Source: Pseudomonadota bacterium (GTDB taxonomy: Bacteria; Pseudomonadota; Alphaproteobacteria; JAAXGF01). Taken from it: 19,257 nt of DNA. The DNA is taken from positions 1-19,257 of the forward strand of contig JADFMW010000020.1 in assembly GCA_022563655.1 (NCBI GenBank), in the 5' to 3' direction. The notes under the pieces are model-generated. The model was not told the DNA's origin, made no database searches, and saw only the letters and a program-made list of their open reading frames with translations. The first letter of the stretch is position 1. Every line of letters starts with the position of its first letter. A program made the translations under genes and the position numbers. This document shows positions 1 through 7,450 of the stretch, one piece after another.

Positions 1-1105
1 ACACGGAGACGGCAACGATATTGGTGATCGGTAGCTGGCGGCATATGAGGGCGATGGCTTGTCCCATCGCCTGGGGCTGATCGGGGTCCGGGCTGTCGGT
101 ATTGTCGCTGCGGACGCAAATGTGCGCCATGGCGGCGTCGGTGATGTGGCGCATCGTGGCCACGGCTTCAACCGGGTAGGCGCCAACCGCGGTTTCGCCC
201 GACAGCATGGTGGCGGCGCAGCCGTCAAGCACCGCATTGGTGATGTCGCTGACCTCGGCCTTGGTCGGAAAGCAGTTCTCGATCATGTTGTTGAGCATTT
301 CAGTGGCGACGATCACCGGCTTGCCGTGCGCTTGTGCCTGTCGCAGGATGTCCTTCTGATACAGGGCGACGTTCTCGACATTGGTTTCGACGGAAAGGTC
401 GCCACGGTCGATCATGACCGCATCGGCCGCGTCGAGGATCTGGCGGAGGTTGGCCATACCGCCTTTGTTCTCAACCTTGGCGACGATCCTGGGCCACCCG
501 CCATTTATCAACTTTCGAATGGCGTTCACGTGCTCCGCCGATTCGACAAAACTGATTCCGATGAAGTCAACGCCATGCTCTATGGCGAAGGCTATCATTT
601 GATGGTCGCGCTCGGTGATCATCTGCGTCTTCAGCCGCACGGATGGTACATTGATGCCCTTGCAGCTCTTGAGCTGGCCGTTGCACTCCGCGCGCAGGAA
701 GATGTCGCGGCCGGCTACCTTCCCAACGCTGAACTTGAGCGTTCCGTCGTCGGCGAAGACGATGTCGCCCGGCGACAGATCCTCGTGCAGGCTCTGGTAG
801 TTGACTGGAACCTTGTCGGGATTGCTATAGGAGCTATCGGTGGTCAATATGATCGTGTCGCCGGTTTTGAACCGTGGCTCCACGGCCAGCATTTGTGTTC
901 GGATCTTGCGCCCGGGAATATCGAGCAGGATCGGCACGTTCGGCAGGATGCGCCGGATCAATCCAATCGTCTCGGCATGCCATTCCAGGCTATTGTGCGA
1001 TCCGTTGAGGCGGGCGATCGTCATCCCGGCTTCCCACATCTGCAGCAGCATTTCCGGCGTGTTGCTTACCGGGCCAATGGTGGCGACGATCTGGGTCTTG
1101 CTCAC
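1..1105 (-). CDS. pyk: Pyruvate kinase-like protein, C-terminus beyond the window
   Basis: Predicted to transfer phosphate from phosphoenolpyruvate to ADP in the cytoplasm. The 368 visible codons cover the N-terminal part of the TIM barrel, the inserted B domain (about residues 70-160) and most of the rest of the barrel. Visible motifs are TIGPVS (9-14), ARLNGSH (31-37), KVEN (210-213, substrate Lys and metal Glu), RGDLS (234-238, metal Asp236), ATEML (267-271) and LSGETA. The GTG start at 1105 overlaps the sat stop (GTGA, 1102-1105) behind a GAGGAG ribosome site, and an in-frame stop lies just upstream. Oddities: LLDIPGRKIRT replaces the usual LLDTKGPEIRT, so the position of rabbit Glu117 is Lys67, a signature known from K+-independent pyruvate kinases. 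GDLG is GDLS and ATQM is ATEM. The location behind cysC-sat suggests a role tied to PAPS synthesis (inference). Whether a C-terminal domain exists cannot be seen. Confidence 0.88.
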   Translation of the reverse strand, partial: MSKTQIVATIGPVSNTPEMLLQMWEAGMTIARLNGSHNSLEWHAETIGLIRRILPNVPILLDIPGRKIRTQMLAVEPRFKTGDTIILTTDSSYSNPDKVPVNYQSLHEDLSPGDIVFADDGTLKFSVGKVAGRDIFLRAECNGQLKSCKGINVPSVRLKTQMITERDHQMIAFAIEHGVDFIGISFVESAEHVNAIRKLINGGWPRIVAKVENKGGMANLRQILDAADAVMIDRGDLSVETNVENVALYQKDILRQAQAHGKPVIVATEMLNNMIENCFPTKAEVSDITNAVLDGCAATMLSGETAVGAYPVEAVATMRHITDAAMAHICVRSDNTDSPDPDQPQAMGQAIALICRQLPITNIVAVSV

Positions 1106-2184
1106 GGCTCCTCGCTTTCAATAAACAGAGGTATCCCCTTGAGCGCGGCGATGACCTCGGGGCGGATAAGGTGGGGAAGTGCCACGCCGCCGTTGGACAG
1201 AACCGCGCGGATGTCGGTTCCCGAAATCTCGCTCACCATTTCCGGTTGCCCTGTGTAGTGCGGACAGGTCTGCTCGGTGGCGATGCCCTCACAGGCGCGG
1301 CAGTGGAAGGGGCCGTGCAGGCGCATGATCTCGATACCGAGCTCGCCGTCGAAACGCCGTGTCATCTCATGCGCGCTGTATTTGCCGTAATAATTGCCGA
1401 CACCAGCATGATCACGACCGACAATGAAATGCGTGCAGCCGTAGTTGCGCCGGATAATGGCGTGGAAGACCGCCTCGCGTGGGCCGGCGTAACGCATCGC
1501 CGTGGTCAGGATGCCCAACAGCACATGGTCGGGCGGGAAGAACTGGCTAATTAGCGTCTGGCATCCCGTGAGGATGGCTTCGGGCGTGTAGTCGCCAATC
1601 TTCCTGTGCCCGACAAGGGGTTGTACAAAAAGCCCGTCAACCATCTCCAGCGCGGCGCGCTGCAGGTATTCATGGGCCCGATGCGGGACGTTGCGGGTTT
1701 GGAAGCCGACAACCGTTTTCCAACCGCGTTCGCGGAAAATCGCGCGCGTCTGCGCAGGTGTCAGATCGAAGCGAGAGAGGTCGTGTTGGACCCGTGCCGT
1801 CAGCGTAATGGGGCCGCCGATGAACCAGTCGCCACCCCTGATGAAGAAGCGCACGCCCGGATGATCGATCGCGTCGGTTCCGTAGACCGACCGTGCCACC
1901 GAGGGTTTATCAAGGGTGAAAACATTTTCGGGCGAGATCTGGCCGACTTCCTTGCCGTCATGCACGAGGCTCACCCGTGGCCGACCACGCACCCGCTCGG
2001 CCTCTTCCCTCGTGACGGGGAGGATGATCGGCAGCGGGAAGGGAACGCCGCTTGGAAGCCGCGCCGTTGCAACCACGCTGCGCAGCTCGTCCTCGTTCAT
2101 GAAGCCGTGAACCGGGTCGAACGCGCCAATGGAGAGTTTCTCCAGTTCCAGATATTGGACGCGGCTAATAGCAAGCTCGCTCAT
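1102..2184 (-). CDS. sat: Sulfate adenylyltransferase (ATP sulfurylase)
   Basis: Makes adenosine 5'-phosphosulfate (APS) and pyrophosphate from ATP and sulfate, the first step of sulfate activation. The 360-residue protein has the PUA-like N-terminal domain and then the catalytic domain with QTRNVPHRAH (162-171), the nucleotide-binding motif of monofunctional Sat, and GRDHAGVG (256-263). A cysteine cluster CRAC...CPH (295-308) matches the zinc-ribbon segment of many prokaryotic Sat proteins. The frame is open further upstream, but ATG 2184 is chosen because it overlaps the cysC stop as ATGA (2181-2184), lies behind GGAGG, and begins the conserved sequence. It is slightly shorter than the usual 380-400 residues. 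It shows no fusion to APS kinase and has no CysD/CysN partner here. Position between cysC and the pyruvate kinase, downstream of a sulfotransferase, points to PAPS supply for polysaccharide sulfation rather than cysteine synthesis (inference). Confidence 0.95.
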   Translation of the reverse strand: MSELAISRVQYLELEKLSIGAFDPVHGFMNEDELRSVVATARLPSGVPFPLPIILPVTREEAERVRGRPRVSLVHDGKEVGQISPENVFTLDKPSVARSVYGTDAIDHPGVRFFIRGGDWFIGGPITLTARVQHDLSRFDLTPAQTRAIFRERGWKTVVGFQTRNVPHRAHEYLQRAALEMVDGLFVQPLVGHRKIGDYTPEAILTGCQTLISQFFPPDHVLLGILTTAMRYAGPREAVFHAIIRRNYGCTHFIVGRDHAGVGNYYGKYSAHEMTRRFDGELGIEIMRLHGPFHCRACEGIATEQTCPHYTGQPEMVSEISGTDIRAVLSNGGVALPHLIRPEVIAALKGIPLFIESEEP

Positions 2185-2726
2185 TCCGCCGCCTCCTTCG
2201 ATCCGACGCGCAGGGCCCCGGCCAGCTGCGGTATCGCTTGCAGAACTTCCAGAGCAAGTTCGTCCGGCGCTGGCGCGTGGCTGGCATCGATCCGCAGATC
2301 GAAATCGGTCGGTGCATGCCAAGGAATATCAACGCCGACGACGTGCGGCATGTCACCGCGTTCAGTCTTGGCATAGAGACCTTTGGGGTCGCGTGACTTT
2401 ACCAGCGCCAGCGGCGCGTCCAGGTAGACCTCGAAATAGCCGCTGAAATTCTCCTTGTTCCAGCGCAGCAGATCCGGGTGGGCGTAGAGTGCAGCGACGA
2501 TGACGACCAGGCCCTGTCGGTCGAGCTCGCGGGCGATGGCCTGGATTCTTTTGATCTGCTTGACGCGATCTGTCTCGCAATAGCTCAGCTCTTGGCCGAA
2601 GATCTCGCGGATGATGTCGCCGTCGAGGACAACAAGCTCGGGCAGGTGAGGTTTGAGAAGACGAAACAGCGCCTCGCAAAGTGTGGTCTTGCCGACGCCA
2701 GAGATGCCCGTAATCCAGACAATCAT
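2181..2726 (-). CDS. cysC: Adenylylsulfate (APS) kinase
   Basis: Phosphorylates APS at the 3'-hydroxyl to give PAPS, the sulfate donor of sulfotransferases. The 181-residue protein carries a Walker A loop GISGVGKTT (7-15), the LDGD motif (34-37) and the DPKGLYAK segment (113-120) that matches the family's DPKGLY-K loop. The middle part (residues 44-90) is less canonical than in classical CysC. Start ATG 2726 lies 29 bp after the upstream sulfotransferase stop. No strong ribosome site is visible, but the protein begins directly with the beta strand before the P-loop, as expected. Its stop overlaps the sat start by four bases, implying translational coupling. An alternative is another small-metabolite kinase of the same fold, but adjacency to sat makes APS kinase the best call. 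Confidence 0.9.
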   Translation of the reverse strand: MIVWITGISGVGKTTLCEALFRLLKPHLPELVVLDGDIIREIFGQELSYCETDRVKQIKRIQAIARELDRQGLVVIVAALYAHPDLLRWNKENFSGYFEVYLDAPLALVKSRDPKGLYAKTERGDMPHVVGVDIPWHAPTDFDLRIDASHAPAPDELALEVLQAIPQLAGALRVGSKEAAE

Positions 2727-2755
2727 TGCTTACGTCAACAGCCTTGAGAGAAGTA

Positions 2756-3589
2756 TTAGACCTGCCACGCGGCAAGATCCTGGTGGATGAGCATCTCGAG
2801 GTTGTTTATCTCAGCGCCAAATTCCTCGAGTAGCCGACGCCTGGTGACCGGATTGACCATCGGCCGATGCTCGGCGGAATAGTTCTTGTAGAAAATCGCT
2901 CGAACGCTGTTGCGGCGCTTCGCCCAGCCGAGCACCTCGACCAGACCACACTTGCGCAGGCTACGCGAAGCCAGCTTCGCCATCGCTCCGCCGATGCTAG
3001 CGCGCGGCCTTGAAAGAGGATTAAAGATAACATCGTAGTCCAAGCCGTCGACGAAGGGGACGCCGATAAAGTCGAATATCTCCCGAGCGTACCCACGTGG
3101 GTCTGACATCAGCTGGTCATAGAGCAATATCTTGATGTTCGAGCGCGCGAACAGTTCGAAGAATGGCCTCAGATTTTGATGGTATCGGCTGTTATGCAGC
3201 AGGAAAGGATGCTCGTTTAGGGCGTCCTCAAAGGAACTTCGGATGACGCCGGCATCGTAGGCTGACTGATACGAGGAGAACGATCGCTCCACCGGATGGC
3301 GGAGGGTCGCGATGATCTTCACTTCGGTCAAGTCTTTGCGGATTCGACGCGCGGCCTCGACGGAATGGATGTAGTCGTGGGAAAGCTCGCCGATCGCCTT
3401 GGCGCCGGTGGGGGCATCCTTGAACAGATTACCATACCACGCCAGGCCGCGATGGTATTGGCGGTCGAAGAAGTAGGGGTCGGCGATCTCGGGGACGAAG
3501 ACGTCGGGGTGGTGCAAAAATATGTCGTGGAGCCACTTCGAACCGCACCGATCGGCGCCGATGAACAGGAACGTTGGAAGCTTGGTCAT
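2756..3589 (-). CDS. Sulfotransferase, heparan-type/bacterial Sulfotransfer family
   Basis: Predicted to move a sulfo group from PAPS to a carbohydrate hydroxyl. The 277-residue protein has a 5'-phosphosulfate loop IGADRCGSKWL (10-20) and a 3'-phosphate motif LRHPVERSFSSY (96-107) with Arg97 and Ser105 in the expected places. A typical bacterial segment HPDVFVPE...DPYFFDR follows the P-loop-like motif. No signal peptide or membrane segment is seen, so it is probably cytoplasmic, acting on nucleotide- or lipid-linked sugar. Oddity: the loop lysine, catalytically important in heparan-type enzymes (GxxKxGT), is Arg14. It is the first gene of the subcluster sulfotransferase-cysC-sat-pyk. ATG 3589 has a weak AGGT ribosome site about nine bases upstream. 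The acceptor sugar cannot be told from sequence. Confidence 0.86.
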   Translation of the reverse strand: MTKLPTFLFIGADRCGSKWLHDIFLHHPDVFVPEIADPYFFDRQYHRGLAWYGNLFKDAPTGAKAIGELSHDYIHSVEAARRIRKDLTEVKIIATLRHPVERSFSSYQSAYDAGVIRSSFEDALNEHPFLLHNSRYHQNLRPFFELFARSNIKILLYDQLMSDPRGYAREIFDFIGVPFVDGLDYDVIFNPLSRPRASIGGAMAKLASRSLRKCGLVEVLGWAKRRNSVRAIFYKNYSAEHRPMVNPVTRRRLLEEFGAEINNLEMLIHQDLAAWQV

Positions 3590-3718
3590 TCGTCACAACC
3601 TGCGTCCAAATTGACAGGCTTACAGGGGCCCAGATACTCAACCTGCCAGCGATGGGTAAGAAGCCGCGCGCGTCAATAATGCCGGCCGGCCCCCGGCGCG
3701 CATGTCCCGCTACTTGAT

Positions 3719-3746
3719 ATGATAGAAATGGTAAGGAATCTCTTAA
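3719..3746 (-). promoter_or_regulatory. Candidate sigma70-type promoter for the sulfation subcluster
   Basis: On the minus strand TTAAGA (3746-3741) and TATCAT (3724-3719) are separated by 16 bp, giving 4/6 and 5/6 matches to the -35 and -10 consensus. It lies in the roughly 227-bp gap between the methyltransferase stop and the sulfotransferase start and points toward the sulfotransferase. The rest of the gap (3590-3718) holds a GC-rich palindrome GCCGGCCGGC (3681-3690) and no convincing small gene. Such matches arise by chance in AT-rich DNA, so the call is tentative. Confidence 0.3.
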
Positions 3747-3816
3747 CCACCCTCTTTCGATCTTTCCCGCCGCGACGTGTAATCGTGTGCTGCTGCGGCG
3801 ATTATGGTACCCATGG

Positions 3817-4704
3817 CTATTGCGACCGAGCGATTACGAATATTCTATTACCCAGCCCAAGCATACGCGCTAGGATACCAAATAGGATGATGCCGATGCG
3901 GGTCGCAATCCCCGATGATTTTTTCTTTACCAACAACTCTTTTATTGATGTAGAACGTGTGGCGCAATGAAGAACTGTAAAACCCCGTTTGGACAATATG
4001 TTTTTCCATGCTTTCTTTCCGTATTTAAACATATGTCCGTTCGGATGTAATCCAATTTCAAATTCCTTGCCGGGATTAAGACGTCCACGCAAAAACATAA
4101 TGTAGTGATATAGACTTTCTTGCGAGGGGGTTTCCAGGGCTAATTGACCTCCTGGCCTCAAGGCTCTCTTAGCGTTATCTAGGAAATTGTCGGGTGCGTC
4201 CATGTGTTCAATCACATTAAACGCTGCAATTATGTCCACGGAATTGCCGGAATGCGTCTCATCAAGAGTTCCCCGTTTCACACAATCCCCGAGTTTCGAA
4301 GCGGCAACCGACACGGCTGATTCCGACAAATCAAGACCGTGAACCTCGTATCCGACTTCACGGGCCTGACAAAGAAAATCTCCATGCATGAAGCCGATTT
4401 CCAATAATTTGTTGTAGGAATCCTGAGGCGCGTATTTCAATATTAGACGAAGTCTTTCGAGATTGTCACTTGAGACAATATCGGAAACTTGAAGGTACGC
4501 ATTTTCGTCACTTATTCGAAACACCTCGTCGGACCGTAATGGGTCTGTCCACATCACACCACAAATCATACACTGCTTAACATTGAATCCTGGGCGCCGC
4601 AAAACGTCTTTCGTCTTTGCGCCGGGGCAAAAGCGACAATCGTTCTGTTGGAAGACATCCGTCATTTGTTCGTCCATAGGCTGAAGTCGGTCAGGCCCGC
4701 CCAT
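3817..4704 (-). CDS. Class I SAM-dependent methyltransferase with N-terminal CxxC pairs
   Basis: Predicted to methylate a sugar or polysaccharide intermediate. The 295-residue protein starts with two CxxC pairs (C23/C26 and C45/C48) that could bind zinc, as in the Methyltransf_23-like proteins found in polysaccharide clusters. The Rossmann motif I is LEIGFMHGDFL (101-111, usually LEIGCGxGxFL), followed by the acidic ribose-binding Asp125 in HGLDLS and the FNVIEHM motif (162-168). The C-terminal 30 residues are hydrophobic and basic and may touch the membrane. Base composition is clearly AT-richer than in the neighbouring genes, suggesting a separate origin. ATG 4704 lies 38 bp after the polymerase stop. 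No strong ribosome site is present there, and ATG 4677 or 4665 are possible alternatives, since the first cysteine pair starts only at residue 23. The acceptor is unknown. Confidence 0.85.
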   Translation of the reverse strand: MGGPDRLQPMDEQMTDVFQQNDCRFCPGAKTKDVLRRPGFNVKQCMICGVMWTDPLRSDEVFRISDENAYLQVSDIVSSDNLERLRLILKYAPQDSYNKLLEIGFMHGDFLCQAREVGYEVHGLDLSESAVSVAASKLGDCVKRGTLDETHSGNSVDIIAAFNVIEHMDAPDNFLDNAKRALRPGGQLALETPSQESLYHYIMFLRGRLNPGKEFEIGLHPNGHMFKYGKKAWKNILSKRGFTVLHCATRSTSIKELLVKKKSSGIATRIGIILFGILARMLGLGNRIFVIARSQ

Positions 4705-4742
4705 TTATACAGCAGTGTCGCAGCTTTATCCTTAATAAGTTA

Positions 4743-6131
4743 TTAATAGCCCCTATGAGAAGTTGGAAGGCGTTGCGTTGCAGGGTGGCCTGCCCTCGTA
4801 ATCCACTGCATTTTATTGCCTGTCGGGGTCGGTGGCTGCCTGGCAAGATACGTCGCCGCCAGCACGATGAAGAATATGGACCAGTACCTGGGTCCCACGT
4901 ACGCGCCCATGGTATGGGAGAAGCTGAGTATGACGATGGCCGGGAACATGAGCGGGCCGCCGCCCAGGCATCGCATGAGCTTGACGATCGCCAGCAGGGC
5001 GAGGGAACCTCCGACCAAGCCAAAGAAAATCCAGTGTAGCCAGAATACGCTCGTAATTCCATAAACAAGTTTGTAATAAATGTGATCTAGCCTAACTACG
5101 ATTGGCAAATAGGTTTGGAGAATAATATCCAAGATTGCCTCTCGTCCGCCGATGCCGGCGCCAAAAAACGGATAACGGGTAATCGTCTCCCAAGCAATCA
5201 CGATAGGCGCGATAACCCGGATCGTGAAGCTGTCGTCACTGCCGGAGAGGATAACGTCCAGCCGTTCCGACAGAACGGTGGTCAGTGCCACGTACAAAAA
5301 GACTGCGCCGACCCCGAGCGCGAGACCGACAAGCACGATCTTGTTGAGGCTGGCGGCGCCAACCGCCCTGGGGCCGGAGGAGGCAGGGGCAAAACACGCC
5401 GCGCCTCCGGTGACCGCGCCGATTAGCAGAACAGGACTGCGGATCAAGAAGAGGCCCACGGCGAGAAATAGGAAGTACGAGACGAATCTGAGGGGCGACG
5501 CCGACAGCACCAGCCAAATCGTGATCGAGAACACGAAGAAGATCGCCACGAAAGACGGCTCGGCCGTGAAAAGTTTCGGGCGTACCATGCCGAACAGCGA
5601 TTGATCGCGAAGGTTAGCCACGTAAAGGAATTCTTCGGGAAACACGGCCTGTCGAAAGCTGTCTGAGATGGCCCCAAAGGCGGTGAAATTCTCCAGGGCG
5701 CAGCCTATGAGAATGAGGGTCGATACGACGAAGAACAGCCGCGCCACATTCCTTCGTCGCCATTGGACGAGCTCGAGGTAGAGGCCGTAGCCGACGACAA
5801 GGGAGTATGTCAGAAGAAGCAAGGATTGCGCGCGCTCCCCTAATAGTGAAATGGAGTCAGGAGCAAACATCATTGAAAACAATCCGATAAGTACTAACAA
5901 AAAAATTGGAGCGACATGTCGTATCTGTATTCTGTAAGCATTCTTTATGAAAAGTAAAATTCCGGCGAGCCCGGCGGCGGCCGCCGGCCAGGGGATCCCC
6001 GGCGCCACGAACACGGTCACGTGGGTGTAGATGCCGACGAGGTATAGAAAGACGAGGGCGGCGCCGACCGGGGATTTGCCCGGCGCCGCGTGCGCATACT
6101 CGTCGCGTGTCGTCACGGCCGCATCGTACAC
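4743..6131 (-). CDS. Wzy-like O-antigen/exopolysaccharide polymerase
   Basis: Integral membrane protein of 462 residues with about eleven to twelve hydrophobic segments and a larger polar loop in the C-terminal half containing FGAGIGGRE. This is the layout of Wzy-type polymerases, which join lipid-linked repeat units in the periplasm. Sequence identity in this family is low, so the call rests on topology and on the neighbouring glycosyltransferases. GTG 6131 is chosen because an AAGGAGG ribosome site precedes it by four bases. A second in-frame GTG at 6116 overlaps the upstream stop as GTGA (6113-6116) and could be used instead. The frame stays open far upstream, but that part lies on the coding sequence of the preceding glycosyltransferase and is not real. 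Composition is uneven, with AT-rich stretches near 5840-5960 and 4700-5120 around a GC-rich middle. Ligase (WaaL-type) function is the main alternative. Confidence 0.78.
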   Translation of the reverse strand: MYDAAVTTRDEYAHAAPGKSPVGAALVFLYLVGIYTHVTVFVAPGIPWPAAAAGLAGILLFIKNAYRIQIRHVAPIFLLVLIGLFSMMFAPDSISLLGERAQSLLLLTYSLVVGYGLYLELVQWRRRNVARLFFVVSTLILIGCALENFTAFGAISDSFRQAVFPEEFLYVANLRDQSLFGMVRPKLFTAEPSFVAIFFVFSITIWLVLSASPLRFVSYFLFLAVGLFLIRSPVLLIGAVTGGAACFAPASSGPRAVGAASLNKIVLVGLALGVGAVFLYVALTTVLSERLDVILSGSDDSFTIRVIAPIVIAWETITRYPFFGAGIGGREAILDIILQTYLPIVVRLDHIYYKLVYGITSVFWLHWIFFGLVGGSLALLAIVKLMRCLGGGPLMFPAIVILSFSHTMGAYVGPRYWSIFFIVLAATYLARQPPTPTGNKMQWITRAGHPATQRLPTSHRGY

Positions 6132-7420
6132 GGCGCCTCCTTCCCGACGGCGGCCGCCGGCCGGCTCGCTACCGGCCCCACGACGCGCGGCCCATGGCCA
6201 TTGCGCTGCGCCCGCCGCAACGCCTCGCTCATGACCTCGCGCGGCTGGCGCGCGCTCCTGAAGTCGGCGCACGCGTCGAACGCGCTCGCCTGCATGGCGT
6301 CGAGGCGCTCCGTGCGATCGATCTGCGCGACGATCGCGCGGCACAGGGCGCCCATGTCGGGAAACACCTCGACGTTTGCGCCGGCGACGAGGGGAAGATC
6401 GACGAGCGCCCGCGCCAACGAGAAAATAGGCAGACGATTGAAAACATAATCGAGAGACTTGAGCGGGAAGCCGCCGCCCGCCGCCTCGGGTATGACGCCG
6501 ATTCGGCACGTGTCCATGTACTCGTCGAGGCGCGCCACGGGGCCGGTGAACGTGACCTTGGGCCATTTCGCTTCCAAGTCGCGGCGGTGTGCCGCGTCCA
6601 TCCGGCCGACGACCATGACCTCGACGCCGTGCGCCGCGAACAGCTCGTACCCCTCGGTCAGGAAGGCCGACAGATTGCTCTTCTTGGTCGACGATATGAA
6701 GCTGCCGACGATGCAAATGCGCTTCGGCACATCTGCATCGATGGTCCTGTCCGCGCGGACCCGGCCCCGGTACGTCGGACGCACGACGGCGGTGTGGCGC
6801 GGACGGTAGCGCGCGACGTGGCGGCGCGCGTCGGCCGAGCTGATGCACGTCAACAGGTCCGCGAGGCGGGCAAGCCGCCGGTCCGAGCGATCGATGCGGA
6901 GCACGTCGACGAGCGAGCCGATCAACCACGCCGGCCGCCGCCACGACGCCGACAACAGTGACAGGCGTGTGTCGCGCTCCATGTTGTGGGTGCAGTAGAC
7001 GACGCGAACCTCCGGGTGGCGCGCCTTGTACGCCGCCACTTGCTGGTACGCCCATGCCGACGCGATGTGGTCGAGAACGACGCAGGTGGGCCGCTGGCGC
7101 AGCAGGTCGCCGAGACGCCCTCGGTTGTCCGCCGTGGCGTGGGTGATCGCCGAGTGCGGCAGGGGGCTCGCGACCCGCTCGGCGAGCGAGGGCTGCGCCG
7201 GAGGCTGCACGAAGAAGGCGACGTTATCGGAGAACTCCGGCCCGTTCGGGTCCGCCGCCATATCTCGTCTCGGGTCGCTCTGGCACAGCACGTCGAGGCG
7301 GTCCGACAGCGCGGCGAAGATGGCGATGAGCTGGGAGCTGTACTGCAGCGTACCGGTGTGCGCGGGTACCGGGTGGTAACGCGTCACGAACAACGCGCGC
7401 TCGATGACGGGGCGCGTCAT
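6113..7420 (-). CDS. GT-B fold glycosyltransferase
   Basis: Predicted cytoplasmic glycosyltransferase of 435 residues that adds a sugar to the lipid-linked repeat. The N-terminal half contains a GT4-like acceptor domain (FVTRYHP, a loop with TGTLQYSSQL, then VVYCTHNMERDTR). The C-terminal half has the donor-domain pattern ICIVGSF, VMVVGR, and GVIPEAAGGGFPLKSLDYVFNRLP, in which a glycine-rich loop with a conserved acidic or polar turn contacts the nucleotide sugar. ATG 7420 is preferred over GTG 7426 because AAGGTGG lies six bases before it. It starts 30 bp after the upstream sulfotransferase stop, and its own stop overlaps the polymerase start region. The donor and linkage cannot be read from sequence. 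A short Arg/Pro/Ala-rich tail follows the domain. Confidence 0.85.
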   Translation of the reverse strand: MTRPVIERALFVTRYHPVPAHTGTLQYSSQLIAIFAALSDRLDVLCQSDPRRDMAADPNGPEFSDNVAFFVQPPAQPSLAERVASPLPHSAITHATADNRGRLGDLLRQRPTCVVLDHIASAWAYQQVAAYKARHPEVRVVYCTHNMERDTRLSLLSASWRRPAWLIGSLVDVLRIDRSDRRLARLADLLTCISSADARRHVARYRPRHTAVVRPTYRGRVRADRTIDADVPKRICIVGSFISSTKKSNLSAFLTEGYELFAAHGVEVMVVGRMDAAHRRDLEAKWPKVTFTGPVARLDEYMDTCRIGVIPEAAGGGFPLKSLDYVFNRLPIFSLARALVDLPLVAGANVEVFPDMGALCRAIVAQIDRTERLDAMQASAFDACADFRSARQPREVMSEALRRAQRNGHGPRVVGPVASRPAAAVGKEAPCTMRP

Positions 7421-7450
7421 CGACACCCACCTTCGCGGATAGGGGCGCGG

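Noticed and set aside
59..1258. Plus-strand 399-residue open frame
   Set aside because: It is the complement of the pyruvate kinase gene, with composition typical of antisense frames in GC-rich DNA and no recognisable motif.
3681..3690. GCCGGCCGGC as a terminator after the methyltransferase
   Set aside because: No loop and no T-run on either strand; simple GC palindromes are common in this composition.
6132..7055. Long N-terminal extension of the polymerase reading frame
   Set aside because: It lies antiphase within the glycosyltransferase 6113-7420 on the same strand, is Arg/Pro/Gly-rich low-complexity sequence, and a proper ribosome site with GTG occurs at 6131.
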